From: Trichomonas vaginalis G3
Lineage: Eukaryota; Parabasalia; Trichomonadida; Trichomonadidae
Assembly (NCBI RefSeq): GCF_026262505.1
Contig: NC_067205.1
Coordinates: forward strand, 20,023,645-20,087,644
Reading direction: 5' to 3'
Length of the DNA stretch: 64,000 nucleotides
The notes beneath the pieces were generated by a model. The model had not been told where the DNA came from, searched no databases, and saw nothing but the letters and a program-made list of their open reading frames with translations. The translations under genes and the position numbers were made by a program. Below, piece by piece: positions 1 through 8,431 of the stretch (positions are counted from its first letter, which is position 1; each line of letters begins with the position of its first letter).

Positions 1-2
1 CA

Positions 3-974
3 AACTTTTCATTGTTGGTAAGACCAAAAGTTGTTCCAGACAAAGTTATAGCACAAAAGAAGTACACAGTTCCAAAAGGAGTTGGATTGTTCGGATACCA
101 ACCTGAACCAGAAGAACTTCCAATGAGGTTGCAAGAGCTTCAAGATGCTATAAACAAACTTCCATTGAGACATCCAATTGACGTCAAATTGTATTGGAGA
201 GCTTCTGAGTTAGGTCAGAAGGTTTTATATGAAACAGGTTGCTTCGACGATGTTTATGAGATAACAGGAGAAGTTTCTCAGAAGATAAGAGACTCACTTG
301 AATTTCCACAAACTGGACCCATTGGTTGCGACAAGTTCGACTCAGATGAAAAAATATACTATGTCGACCTTAACGCTGCATACATGAGGTTTGTCCAATA
401 TATTCCGACTGGAATTCCAAACGAAGATGGTGAGTTCCCGGGAAGGAACTATACAGTTGGAAAAGTCATACAACAACTGTATGATATTAGGAAAGCTTCA
501 AACCCCAAACTTGCAATGACACTCAAATTGCTTATGAATTCGACATGGGGGTATTCCATTAAGAAACCTCAAAAGATGAAGAGTAAACACTATGAGAAGG
601 TCGACAACTTTGTTGAAAGGTTTTCTCCTTTTGTTTTGAAGTACGAGTTCACTCAAGGTCAAAATGGCTTAGTAACCACATTAAAACCTATTGTCGAACA
701 TTGGTCTTACCCTCAGTTCGCAAAGGCAGTCCTTGACAACTACAACAAATTCTTCTCCGAAGTCAAATCCAAAGTTGTGGTTTACTATGAGAACATTGAC
801 GCACTCATGACGAACGAAGAAGGCTATAACAAACTCATTGAAATGGGAATGGTCGGTGAAAAGATGGGCTGTTTTAAGCTAGATAAGGTATTTTCAGAAG
901 TTCATGTCCTCTCCAAGCGTAAGTACTGGGGCATACTTGAAGACGGCACAGAAATAAAACATTGCATGAAGTAA
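3..974 (+). CDS. Protein-primed family B DNA polymerase, C-terminal part (5' end outside window)
   Basis: The frame is open to the window edge, so this is the C-terminal palm and thumb part of a longer protein. Motif A is seen as YYVDLNAAYMRF (about residue 117), motif B as KLAMTLKLLMNSTWGYS, and the late KxY-like motif as KRKYWG. The motif C position reads YYENIDALM where family B enzymes normally have YxDTDS, so the first catalytic aspartate appears replaced by asparagine. In Polintons this enzyme replicates the element from a protein primer. The gene ends in a 17-bp tandem duplication (aaaacattgcatgaagt twice, about 956-989) that includes the stop codon. The family call is firm; whether it is active is doubtful. 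Confidence 0.85.
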   Translation, partial: NFSLLVRPKVVPDKVIAQKKYTVPKGVGLFGYQPEPEELPMRLQELQDAINKLPLRHPIDVKLYWRASELGQKVLYETGCFDDVYEITGEVSQKIRDSLEFPQTGPIGCDKFDSDEKIYYVDLNAAYMRFVQYIPTGIPNEDGEFPGRNYTVGKVIQQLYDIRKASNPKLAMTLKLLMNSTWGYSIKKPQKMKSKHYEKVDNFVERFSPFVLKYEFTQGQNGLVTTLKPIVEHWSYPQFAKAVLDNYNKFFSEVKSKVVVYYENIDALMTNEEGYNKLIEMGMVGEKMGCFKLDKVFSEVHVLSKRKYWGILEDGTEIKHCMK

Positions 975-1028
975 AACATTGCATGAAGTAAAAACGTTTT
1001 TAAAACCATATATTTTTACATATATTAA

Positions 1029-1889
1029 ATGCTTCAGGTTGAAAAACAAAGAACAAAAGTAGCAGATACAAAACCGTTAGACTATATCTTTACAAATGCT
1101 GGTAGAAATATTTCAGATGAAGAAATTTCATCCCGAGTATACAGGTTTGACTATCCAGTTCGTTGGCTTCAAAGTCCTTCAGATGCAAAGGCAATAGGAT
1201 TTAGAAGAGTTTTGTTTTCAAATAGAACTAACGCATTTATGTTCGCAGTATATTTTCATGGGCAGTATAAAGGTTCTGATGGTCTACTAGACAAATTTGA
1301 TGAAATGAGAATCTTTACAGTTCGTTCAGACGAAAGTCTTGAGAAAACTCTAAATGACTTTCAAACTCAAATAAACAAATATTATTGGGAATTTCAAGAA
1401 AAATACGACTCTTTACTAAATGGAACATACTATCTGAAACTAGAATATGACAAGATGAACTCCACCGTTTCATTTCAAAAGATTGAAATTAACCCTCCAA
1501 GAGATACGGAGTTTTTATTTTGGGGAGTAGACAAACGTTCTTGGGCACAATTTCTTCGGTTACTAAACCAGAACGAACCATTACCACCAGATGGTCCATT
1601 TCAATTTATACTTCCACCAGCAGATTTGACAGTTTATAGAAACGTGTTTGACCCTCAAAATGTTATGTGTCATGCAAGTTTCAGTTCAAGCAACAATAGT
1701 TTTCTATGTATTGGTAAGGACTTTTATGACTTTGCTTCTAAATTCTACGAACCACCTAGTAACAGTTTCTCTGACTTTCAAGTTTGGTTCACAACAAATG
1801 GTGTGCAACATATTATTCCATTGTACTATGACTTTTATCTCGAATTGTCTTTCATATACAACTACGGAAAAGTGCTGAAAAAGTATTGA
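1029..1889 (+). CDS. Polinton hypothetical protein, possible minor capsid (jelly-roll) protein
   Basis: This 286-residue protein follows the polymerase by 54 bases in the same direction. I recognise no named domain. The sequence is rich in alternating beta-type segments and aromatic residues, with a C-terminal half (about residues 180-286) of the form expected for a jelly roll: QFILPPADLTVYRNVF, a VMCHASF strand, then a HIIPLYYDFYLELSF strand at the end. Similar C-terminal strand patterns occur in penton-type minor capsid proteins of Polintons, but this is inference. It has no signal peptide or membrane segment. The 3' end runs into a repeat-rich spacer. Confidence 0.6.
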   Translation: MLQVEKQRTKVADTKPLDYIFTNAGRNISDEEISSRVYRFDYPVRWLQSPSDAKAIGFRRVLFSNRTNAFMFAVYFHGQYKGSDGLLDKFDEMRIFTVRSDESLEKTLNDFQTQINKYYWEFQEKYDSLLNGTYYLKLEYDKMNSTVSFQKIEINPPRDTEFLFWGVDKRSWAQFLRLLNQNEPLPPDGPFQFILPPADLTVYRNVFDPQNVMCHASFSSSNNSFLCIGKDFYDFASKFYEPPSNSFSDFQVWFTTNGVQHIIPLYYDFYLELSFIYNYGKVLKKY

Positions 1890-1904
1890 AAAATATATTT
1901 TAGA

Positions 1905-2235
1905 GTAGATGGTTTTTAGGTGTCACCAGGTCCCTCGGTCCCTCGGTCCCTCGGTCATTTTAACTTCTGTGAAAAAGTGTGACAACATGACATTTTGACA
2001 ACAACACAGGATGAAGGCAGTTATGACTTCTTCGTAAATGTTTTGTCACCCGTTGAATTTTGTATAAAAAGCAACCGTCGACATTCCGGCGGTTGGTATA
2101 TTCTTCACAAAATGCTTGTTTTGTCAAAACTTCTTCATCGTACATGTTTTGTCACCCGTTGAATTTTGTATAAAAAGCAACCGCCGGAATTCCGGCGGTT
2201 GGTATATTCTTCACAAAATGCTTGTTTTGAGGTCG
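1905..2235. repeat. Spacer with conserved TGACAACATGACA block and a duplicated 110-bp unit
   Basis: The stretch has two parts. At 1920-2010 there is a (CCCTCGGT)n microrepeat followed by TGACAACATGACATTTTGAC, the reverse complement of a block found again at 3329-3864 and 16927-16950 and in the second element. At 2040-2233 a unit of about 110 bp occurs twice (tttgtcacccgttgaatttt..., starting near 2041 and 2152). Each copy contains a small GC-rich inverted repeat, as in CCGCCGGAATTCCGGCGG in the second copy. No gene is supported here. Confidence 0.75.
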
Positions 2236-2298
2236 AGCCACTTTTGGTTCACCGTATTTTTCAACCAAAACTCATGAATTTTCCCGAAATAAAAAATA

Positions 2299-2343
2299 AA
2301 GTTAGTTTTTTAAAAAAATATTTTTTATTTTTATTGTAAGAAC
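2299..2343 (+). promoter_or_regulatory. T-rich upstream box shared by element 1 genes
   Basis: The sequence aaataaagttagttttttaa followed by aaaatattttttattttt precedes the start codon at 2344. Nearly the same block precedes 4736 (4679-4735) and 6261 (6200-6260). A shorter version occurs before the minus-strand gene starting at 8851. The repeated position just before start codons suggests a transcription signal or initiator region specific to the element. Confidence 0.5.
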
Positions 2344-3240
2344 ATGTTAGCAACAACAGCACCAAACTCGTTAGTCATGAACCCAACTTCAATGTTAGTA
2401 GAGATGAAAAGCTTCATTCCTTCTTCATATACTTTCGAAACAGAAATCCAGAAGATAAAGCAGGAACTTCTCCAAGGAGATTTAGATTGCACTGCAAAAG
2501 ATGAAACAAATGAACAGTATCTTTATGAAATGCAGGATATTATTGACCATCTACCTAAACTTCCTGAAATACAACAACAAAAGCTTACAATTCCAGAATT
2601 CGATGAAATAGAAGTCAGACCAACCGACTCAGTTGAAATAAAGAAGTTCATACGTAAGAGTAACTATGAGTTTCTTGGATTTCATTGCAACCACAAAGAC
2701 TGCGATATGGTATATTTCATTGACATATATAAATCTGGGGAGTTTAAGACCTACGACAACTTTGTTTCGTTAGTTGCAAAATGTGTATGGCAGATAAGAG
2801 ATAAAGATAGAAGAGGTAAAGTATGGAACGGACAAATAAAACCCGCAACTTTTGAGTTAAAGAAAACCATTTACGCCTTAGTCGTACTTGCAGGTAAGGT
2901 TTCAATGTACAATGCTAAAATGAACCCACAATGTTCAAAATGTAAAGCAGCAATGAGGAAATATAACTACTCCGTCAAAGAGATAGAACGTATGAGAAAC
3001 GACTATGCTGACTTAAAGAAAGAAGCAGAGAAACCAGCAGAAGATAAAATGGACATGTTGACATTTCTGAACAAAAACTATCCAACTGCTGACGATTTCC
3101 TTCTATCTGACGTCAAGAAGAAATATAAAGAAACTTTCGGCATTGTTAAAACATTCGATGTACTGACAGAAGAAATAGAAGCTACAAAACTGTTTAAAGT
3201 CATGAACCATCACAACATATACCATGTAAAACGCTTATAA
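2344..3240 (+). CDS. Polinton hypothetical protein with Cys/His pairs
   Basis: This 298-residue protein is intact and starts 11 bases after a T-rich box (aatattttttatttt) that also precedes other genes of the element. Cysteines at CNHKDCD (about residue 117) and CSKC (about residue 199) could form a zinc site. Residues 205-240 are charged and probably helical. The C-terminal 60 residues (NYPTADDFLLSDVKKKYKE and onward) look like a compact helical domain such as those seen at the ends of viral replication proteins, but I cannot name it. It may act in replication because it lies next to the polymerase; that is inference only. Confidence 0.6.
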   Translation: MLATTAPNSLVMNPTSMLVEMKSFIPSSYTFETEIQKIKQELLQGDLDCTAKDETNEQYLYEMQDIIDHLPKLPEIQQQKLTIPEFDEIEVRPTDSVEIKKFIRKSNYEFLGFHCNHKDCDMVYFIDIYKSGEFKTYDNFVSLVAKCVWQIRDKDRRGKVWNGQIKPATFELKKTIYALVVLAGKVSMYNAKMNPQCSKCKAAMRKYNYSVKEIERMRNDYADLKKEAEKPAEDKMDMLTFLNKNYPTADDFLLSDVKKKYKETFGIVKTFDVLTEEIEATKLFKVMNHHNIYHVKRL

Positions 3241-3252
3241 AACTTTATGGTA

Positions 3253-3925
3253 GAAATATATTTTTGTCTGATTTACGCTCATTGACGATGAAATCATGAC
3301 AAAACATATACGAAGAAGTTTATTTCCTGTGTTGTTGTCAAAATGTCATGTTGTCACTATTTTCAAAAAGATGTTAGTTGACCGAGGGACCGAGGGACCG
3401 AGGGACCTGGTTCCACCTAAAATATATTTTTGTCTGATTTACGCTCATTGACGAAGAAGTTTTGACAAAACATTTACGAAGAAGTTTATTTCCTGTGTTG
3501 TTGTCAAAATGTCATGTTGTCACCATTTTCAAAAAGATGTTAGTTGACCGAGGGACCGAGGGACCTGGTGACCTGGTGAGATCTAAAATATATTTTTGTC
3601 TGATTTACGCTCATTGACGATGAAGTTTTGACAAAACATATACGAAGAAGTCTATTTCCTGTGTTGTTGTCAAAATGTCATGTTGTCACCATTTTCAAAA
3701 AGATGTTAGTTGACCTGGTAGCACATGGTAGCATGGTAGCACCTACAGTTCTTCACCTAAAATATATTTTTGTCTGATTTACGCTCATTACGAAGAGAAC
3801 TTTGACAAAACATTTACGAAGAAGTTTATTTCCTGTGTTGTTGTCAAAATGTCATGTTGTCACCATTTTCAAAAAGATGTTAGTTGACCGAGGGACCGAG
3901 GGACCGAGGGACCTGGTGACCCTCA
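3253..3925. repeat. Four tandem copies of a ~170-bp unit ending in variable microrepeats
   Basis: Units begin near 3254, 3420, 3591 and 3760 with aaatatatttttgtctgatt and continue through an acgaagaagtttatttcctg segment to the block TGTTGTCAAAATGTCATG plus TTGTCA. Each copy then ends in a different short tandem motif: (gaccgagg)n in copies 1, 2 and 4, and (catggtag)n in copy 3. The body is conserved while the microrepeat differs, so the ends evolve faster than the units. No convincing gene is present; open frames here are by-products of the repeats. Confidence 0.85.
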
Positions 3926-3984
3926 TGAAAAAAAAGAGGATAGAGATTCCATTCGAAAATCGTGAAAAATTGCGAGTAGTAAAA

Positions 3985-4680
3985 AAAACCAGTCGCCTAA
4001 AACACATGAAAATCGTAAAAAAATGACCAAATTTCATTATATAACTGTTATATTTTTACGAAGAGAACTTTGACACTTCGTCAAAAAAATCCCTGAAATC
4101 ATATCTTTTATACAAGATAGAAAATCTTACTCGCCTAAAACTCATGAAAATCGTGAAATTTCTCTAGACCGATTTTTACCGGCCTTGCATAAAACACATG
4201 AAAATCGTAAAAAAATGACCAAATTTCATTATATAACTGTTATATTTTTACGAAGAGAACTTTGACACTTCGTCAAAAAAATCCCTGAAATCATATCTTT
4301 TATACAAGATAGAAAATCTTACTCGCCTAAAACTCATGAAAATCGTGAAATTTCTCTAGACCGATTTTTACCGGCCTTGCATAAAACACATGAAAATCGT
4401 AAAAAAATGACCAAATTTCATTATATAACTGTTATATTTTTACGAAGAGAACTTTGACACTTCGTCAAAAAAATCCCTGAAATCGTGAAAAAATGACCAA
4501 AAATCATGATATAACTGTATTTTTTTTACGAAGAGAACTTTGACACTTCGTAAAAAAACTCATGAAAATCGTAAAAAAATGACCAAATTTCATTATATAA
4601 CTGTTATATTTTGACGAAGAGAACTTTGACACTTCGTCAAAAAAATCCCTGAAATCATATCTTTTATACAAGATAGAAAA
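3985..4680. repeat. 192-bp tandem repeat, about three copies plus degenerate units
   Basis: The word aaaacacatgaaaatcgtaa recurs at 3999, 4191 and 4383, a period of 192 bp. Units contain an inverted pair around gacttcgtcaaaaaaa and the segment ctctagaccgatttttaccg. After the third copy the units become shorter and rearranged up to about 4680. I see no gene in it. Confidence 0.85.
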
Positions 4681-4735
4681 AATAAAGTTAGTTTTTTTAA
4701 AAAAATATTTTTTATTTTGTATGTAAAGACAGAAA
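4679..4735 (+). promoter_or_regulatory. Upstream region shared with the second KilA-N gene
   Basis: The block reads aataaagttagttttttt, then aaaaaaatattttttatttt, then gtatgtaaagacaga directly before the start codon. The same leader, gtatgtaaagacaga, is at 6246-6260 before the gene at 6261. Identical leaders on two related genes suggest shared regulation or a recent common origin of the gene with its promoter. Confidence 0.5.
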
Positions 4736-5347
4736 ATGACAAACACTGAGTTTGAAACAGTTAGAAAGATAGACAATGACACCAAAATAGTTAGAATAGG
4801 TGATTTAAACGTAAGATACTCAAAGAAATACAAGAAATATTCTTTGTCAGACATTATATCTCCATCTGGAAAGAGACCGCAGGACTGGGTTAGAATTGCT
4901 TCAGCTCAGAAAATTTTGACAAGAAATCCTGAGCTTATGATATCAGTAGCATTTCATGGAACAAGAGCATATCTCATCGACAAAAGTCTTATACCAATAG
5001 TTTTGTTATGGTTAGACCCAGTTGTTGGATATAACTTCATAACATATGGTTCATTCGATACGGAACGTTGCAGTGAAGGCTTACTTTACATCGTTCAGAA
5101 ACCGAAGGACTTCAATACAAAGAGATATAAGATAGGAAGAACATATAATATAACTCAAAGATATGACAGTATAGTCAATAGAGTCAAGGTTGTGTTTGTT
5201 AACGATATGAGAGCTGCAGAAACAGAACTACTTGAAAAGTTTGAGAAAATGTATGGTGCTCCCACGAAAGGTAAAGAAACGTTTGAAGTAGATGAGATAG
5301 ATAGTGCTATAAAATTATTTGACGAAGTTGCTGAAAAATACATGTAA
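4736..5347 (+). CDS. KilA-N domain protein fused to T5orf172/GIY-YIG-like domain
   Basis: This is an intact 203-residue protein. Residues 15-105 fit the KilA-N DNA-binding domain of large DNA viruses and phages: YSLSDIIS, then WVRIASAQKI, then GTRAYLIDKSLIPIVLLWLDP, which corresponds to the usual G-Y-V-H-x(n)-A-x-W-x-S-P block. Residues 112-200 fit the T5orf172/MUG113 branch of GIY-YIG nuclease-like domains: GLLYIVQ, YKIGRTYNITQRYDS and AETELLEKFEKMYG. This fusion is common in viral DNA. Its likely role is DNA binding and possibly cleavage. The start codon lies after the shared leader gtatgtaaagacaga, which also precedes the next KilA-N gene. Confidence 0.85.
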   Translation: MTNTEFETVRKIDNDTKIVRIGDLNVRYSKKYKKYSLSDIISPSGKRPQDWVRIASAQKILTRNPELMISVAFHGTRAYLIDKSLIPIVLLWLDPVVGYNFITYGSFDTERCSEGLLYIVQKPKDFNTKRYKIGRTYNITQRYDSIVNRVKVVFVNDMRAAETELLEKFEKMYGAPTKGKETFEVDEIDSAIKLFDEVAEKYM

Positions 5348-5542
5348 AGCGTTTATTTTTGGTCTTTTGTGAAAGTCAGAAAATAACGCTAGTTTTATTT
5401 TTTCTATCTTAAGGAAATTCATGAAAATTCATGAGGGTGAAAAAACAGGTGAAAAAACAGGTGAGATCTCACCTCTTCACCTAAATTTTATTTTTTGGTG
5501 GTACGTCGGACATTCGTTTGTGGCTTAACCGTCGGACCACAA

Positions 5543-5840
5543 CGATAAAAATCTCTGCTACTAGCAGTACTGCTACTGACAGTAGCAGTACTTTTACTGA
5601 CAGTAGCAGTACTTTTTCTGACAGTAGCAGTACTTTTACTGACAGTAGCAGTACTTTTACTGACAGTAGCAGTACTTTATCGTCGAAAACCCTCTCAAAT
5701 TTTCCTTTTTACTGACATTAGCAGTACTTTTACTGACAGTAGCAGTACTTTTACTGACAGTAGCAGTACTTTTACTGACAGTAGCAGTACTTTTACTGAC
5801 AGTAGCAGTACTGCTACTGTCAGTAGCAGAGATTTTTATC
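5543..5840. repeat. 21-bp minisatellite bounded by inverted repeats
   Basis: About a dozen copies of a 21-bp unit (gacagtagcagtacttttact) fill the stretch, interrupted near 5685-5715 by a unique segment. The ends are inverted: cgataaaaatctctgctact at the left and its reverse complement, agtagcagagatttttatcg, at the right. The whole therefore resembles a foldback element enclosing a minisatellite. The Ser/Thr/Asp-repeat reading frame inside it is judged to be a by-product. Confidence 0.85.
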
Positions 5841-5842
5841 GT

Positions 5843-6030
5843 CCAACTTTACAAATGTAAACTTATATCGTTCTATTTTCTTCACTAGGGTCTAACACCA
5901 AAGTAACCTTACAAATGTAAACTCCTATCGTTCTATTTTCTTCACTAGGGTCTAACACCAAAGTAACCTTACAAATGTAAACTTATATCGTTCTATTTTC
6001 TTCACTTGGGTCTAACACCAAAGTAACCTA
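5843..6030. repeat. Three copies of a 60-bp direct repeat
   Basis: The unit starts ttacaaatgtaaacttatat and ends ctaacaccaaagtaacc; copies begin near 5848, 5908 and 5968 and differ by only a few bases. It contains the small palindrome TTACAnnTGTAA. It separates the minisatellite from the tRNA-like gene. No coding is supported. Confidence 0.85.
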
Positions 6031-6066
6031 TGTACATGAAATTTCACTGCATAAAAGGAAAAAACC

Positions 6067-6141
6067 TGCGCGAATCGGGATTTGAACCGAGGTCTTCGAC
6101 GCCTGTAGCGAGGTAGCCCATACCACTGAGCTATGAGCCGC
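6067..6141 (-). tRNA. Degenerate tRNA-like gene with intact A and B boxes
   Basis: On the minus strand a 75-base segment from GCGGCTCATAGCTCAGTGG to CCCGATTCGCGCA has tRNA length and layout. The internal RNA polymerase III promoter is complete: A box TAGCTCAGTGG and B box GGTTCAAATCC. A run of six T follows (6059-6064 on the plus strand as A). The D stem pairs 4 of 4 with a G-U pair, but only 3 of 7 acceptor pairs, 3 of 5 anticodon-stem pairs and 3 of 5 T-stem pairs form. It is therefore a decayed tRNA, a tRNA-derived element or a Pol III-driven RNA rather than a working tRNA. A covariance-model search would decide. Confidence 0.45.
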
Positions 6142-6260
6142 TTGCATATTTTTAAGTAAAATATAGTATATTTGTCATACAGTGAAGGATGACCAAACTT
6201 AAAAAAAATAACGCTAGTTTTTTATAAAATATTTTTTTTATTTTGTATGTAAAGACAGAT

Positions 6261-7040
6261 ATGACAACAACAGAGAACACAACAACTGCTATCGTTCATG
6301 AAGCCATAAGTGAAGAATACGAGTGGGTTCAGTTAAACAAACAACTCCGTCTCATTCGTTCGGTCAAAGATGACATGTACCAAATGCAAAGTATTTTCAC
6401 TGCATGTTTTGCACCAGACACTAAACACGCAGACGACTGGTTTGAATTAAATAGCACTCATGAACTCCTCAGTGAGTTCGAACATGTAGAACTTAAAAAG
6501 ATGTACCAAGACAGACAAAACTTACCATCACATCTAAAAGGTATATATGTTCATAAGTTCCTAGTTAGTTCAATAGCAATGTGGGCTTCACCTCGTTATG
6601 CAATCTACATACTTATGCTACTTGACGAACTTTGTACAAAGCAGAGAGAAGATATGATGAAAGAAGACAAAAACATACAGAAAAGAATACCACGTTCGGT
6701 ACCAAAAGGAAAGGAAAAGAACTATAAGTATATGATTTATACTGAAGAGATGGAAAATGAAGAAGATAAAGATATGGTTATGTTGCATTTAGTCAGAAGA
6801 AACAACAAAAGCTTTTACGACCTTGCTAAGATTTACAAATCTGACAGAAATTGGTTCTATCGCGAAAACTTACCGATTTCAATGACCCCAAATGAAGATG
6901 TGAAACAAATAGTTCAAGATACGTTACCTCAAACACACTATGATATTAAAGGTTGTACAATACTTACATTCAAAGAAGATTTGCCATTGTTAAAGGAAAA
7001 AATAACAGAGTATTTTGACAACTTCAAAGAGGAAGAGTAA
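6261..7040 (+). CDS. KilA-N domain protein
   Basis: The protein is about 259 residues from the ATG at 6261; the frame extends slightly upstream without ATG. The KilA-N block is seen as WFELNSTHELLSEF, then LKGIYVHKFLVSSIAMWASP followed by RYAIYILMLLDEL (about residues 75-140), which is the G-x-Y-V-H-x-x-L and A-x-W-x-S-P signature. The C-terminal 120 residues show no domain I can name. It lies downstream of a leader identical to that of the other KilA-N gene. Such proteins bind DNA in large DNA viruses, and some regulate transcription. The gene is convergent with the packaging ATPase, 16 bases apart. Confidence 0.8.
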   Translation: MTTTENTTTAIVHEAISEEYEWVQLNKQLRLIRSVKDDMYQMQSIFTACFAPDTKHADDWFELNSTHELLSEFEHVELKKMYQDRQNLPSHLKGIYVHKFLVSSIAMWASPRYAIYILMLLDELCTKQREDMMKEDKNIQKRIPRSVPKGKEKNYKYMIYTEEMENEEDKDMVMLHLVRRNNKSFYDLAKIYKSDRNWFYRENLPISMTPNEDVKQIVQDTLPQTHYDIKGCTILTFKEDLPLLKEKITEYFDNFKEEE

Positions 7041-7056
7041 ATGAACCATTTATTTT

Positions 7057-7935
7057 TTACGCTTGACTTTTTACAATTTGAACTTTGTTCGCGTAGATAT
7101 GAATTCTGAAAGAAGTATGAGGGTCTTGTATGACTTTGTACTTCTCCCATAGTTCATGTCTGTCAAACTTACCTGCCATGGACTCTTTCATAAGTTCCAT
7201 GAAATCGTCTTCGGACAATCCGGGGAAAAGTACAATGTCAGTAAGTATTCTCTTTACATCCTTACTTAAACTCTTTGCTGTCTGTACACAAATGACAACT
7301 GAGATGTTAAAGTGTCTGAGCTTCTTAAGAATTCGACACATGTCTTGTTCTCTGTTCTTTAACAAAGGATGAGAGGCGAAATCATCTAAGATAAGAAGAC
7401 ATCTGTGAGGGTAAGTCTTCCAATCGTAAGATTGCAATTTCTTCGAAATGTATTCTATCTCTTTCTGTTTGTTTCTGAAGTGTTTCTTCTCTAATATTCT
7501 CTGCATTTCCTCATTTGGGTCTTTAAACTTAGAATTTATATACTCATTTATAGCATTATACTTCAAAACTCTTCTTTGGTACTTCTTTATCCAATCTAAC
7601 AACTCAGAGTCTTTTATACATACTAACTTAGACTTCTTTATAATATCTTTGAACGAATTGACGGTTTGGTCAAATTGACCAGAAGTACTACAAATAACAA
7701 CTAACTCATAGAATGGGTTCTTCTCATCTAGTTCTTGTTGTTGTGCAGCAGCCATTTTAAGATAAGTGAAAGTCTTACCCGACCCAGGCGGTGCAATTAG
7801 ACCTGTTATACCATTCTGAGCAAATAAGAACTTGTCATGTATGGGTTTTATCTGAGCATTTTCTAATTTCACCTTGTTCTTGTTTAAAACATTCTCAAAT
7901 TTTTTGTCAATGTCAGCAAACTTTTTTTCTAACAT
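7057..7935 (-). CDS. Genome-packaging ATPase (FtsK/HerA, A32-like)
   Basis: The Walker A motif APPGSGKT and Walker B motif CLLILDDFA (about residues 60 and 185 from the chosen start) identify the packaging ATPase that pumps viral DNA into capsids in Polintons, virophages and large DNA viruses. A sensor-like segment ISVVICVQT follows Walker B. I chose the ATG at 7935 (MLEKKFADIDK) rather than the upstream ATG at 8037, because the longer form would overlap the divergent gene at 7972. The 292-residue product is a normal length. The gene is intact although capsid and helicase genes of the same element are broken. Confidence 0.88.
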   Translation of the reverse strand: MLEKKFADIDKKFENVLNKNKVKLENAQIKPIHDKFLFAQNGITGLIAPPGSGKTFTYLKMAAAQQQELDEKNPFYELVVICSTSGQFDQTVNSFKDIIKKSKLVCIKDSELLDWIKKYQRRVLKYNAINEYINSKFKDPNEEMQRILEKKHFRNKQKEIEYISKKLQSYDWKTYPHRCLLILDDFASHPLLKNREQDMCRILKKLRHFNISVVICVQTAKSLSKDVKRILTDIVLFPGLSEDDFMELMKESMAGKFDRHELWEKYKVIQDPHTSFRIHIYANKVQIVKSQA

Positions 7936-7971
7936 ATTTTTAGAAAAATTAAAATTTTTATCTTTTAGGAA
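7936..7971. promoter_or_regulatory. Short divergent promoter region
   Basis: Only 36 bases separate the start codons of the packaging ATPase (minus) and the 147-residue protein (plus). They are almost all A and T (tttttagaaaaattaaaatt...), as in other gene starts of the element, so both genes must be expressed from this small region. Confidence 0.5.
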
Positions 7972-8415
7972 ATGTCTAGCGATTTCGCTATCTATATTCG
8001 AGACAAGCTTTTCGACAGCAAAACATCTGTCGACCATAAAATCTTACATAGTGTAAACAAGAAAGGTGAATTTGTTCTAAAGTTCTGTTTCTGGGAATAT
8101 GACAAGAACCATAAAACATTAAGCAGAGAAGTCTTAAAATTTGTCAATGACAGACTTGTTGACAGAGATGACGCCTCTTGGAGAGATGAAGTCCAACAAA
8201 ACTTCTTAGAATGCAAAGAAGACACATGCACTGTTCTTGAAGATGAAATAGAAAGCAGAATAGAAGAGCTATTAAAGGACAAAGAACTTTTACAAAAATA
8301 TGGTTCTGAGAAATTTGACGTCTCACCACCAGAAAAGAAGAAGAGAGAAAAGAAAGTAGAAGAAGAGAAGAAAGAACCAGAGCCAATTCCAGAGAAGGGG
8401 AGATATGACATGTAA
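7972..8415 (+). CDS. Polinton hypothetical protein with charged C-terminus
   Basis: This 147-residue protein starts at an ATG directly after a T-rich stretch. Residues 1-110 are a mixed helix/strand region (IYIRDKLF, FVLKFCFWEYDKNHKT) and 110-147 are a Lys/Glu/Pro-rich tail. I do not recognise it. It faces the packaging ATPase gene and is convergent with 8432-8851. Low-complexity acidic and basic tails of this kind are common in small virion or DNA-binding proteins, but no function can be assigned. Confidence 0.6.
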   Translation: MSSDFAIYIRDKLFDSKTSVDHKILHSVNKKGEFVLKFCFWEYDKNHKTLSREVLKFVNDRLVDRDDASWRDEVQQNFLECKEDTCTVLEDEIESRIEELLKDKELLQKYGSEKFDVSPPEKKKREKKVEEEKKEPEPIPEKGRYDM

Positions 8416-8431
8416 AAATAAAATTTTATTT

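Noticed and set aside
3253-3925. Possible CRISPR array
   Set aside because: The units are long (about 170 bp) direct repeats without short conserved repeats and unique spacers, and the genome is eukaryotic.
3802-4854. Several short open frames in the repeat-rich spacer of element 1
   Set aside because: They follow the tandem repeats, are Lys/Phe-rich in an AT-rich background, and have no counterpart elsewhere.
5518-5715. Open frame of Ser/Thr/Asp repeats
   Set aside because: It is produced by the 21-bp minisatellite, lacks the element's usual leader, and the period simply keeps the frame open.
7936-8037. Longer packaging ATPase starting at 8037
   Set aside because: It would overlap the divergent gene by 66 bases, and the extra 34 residues are the antisense of that gene's start.
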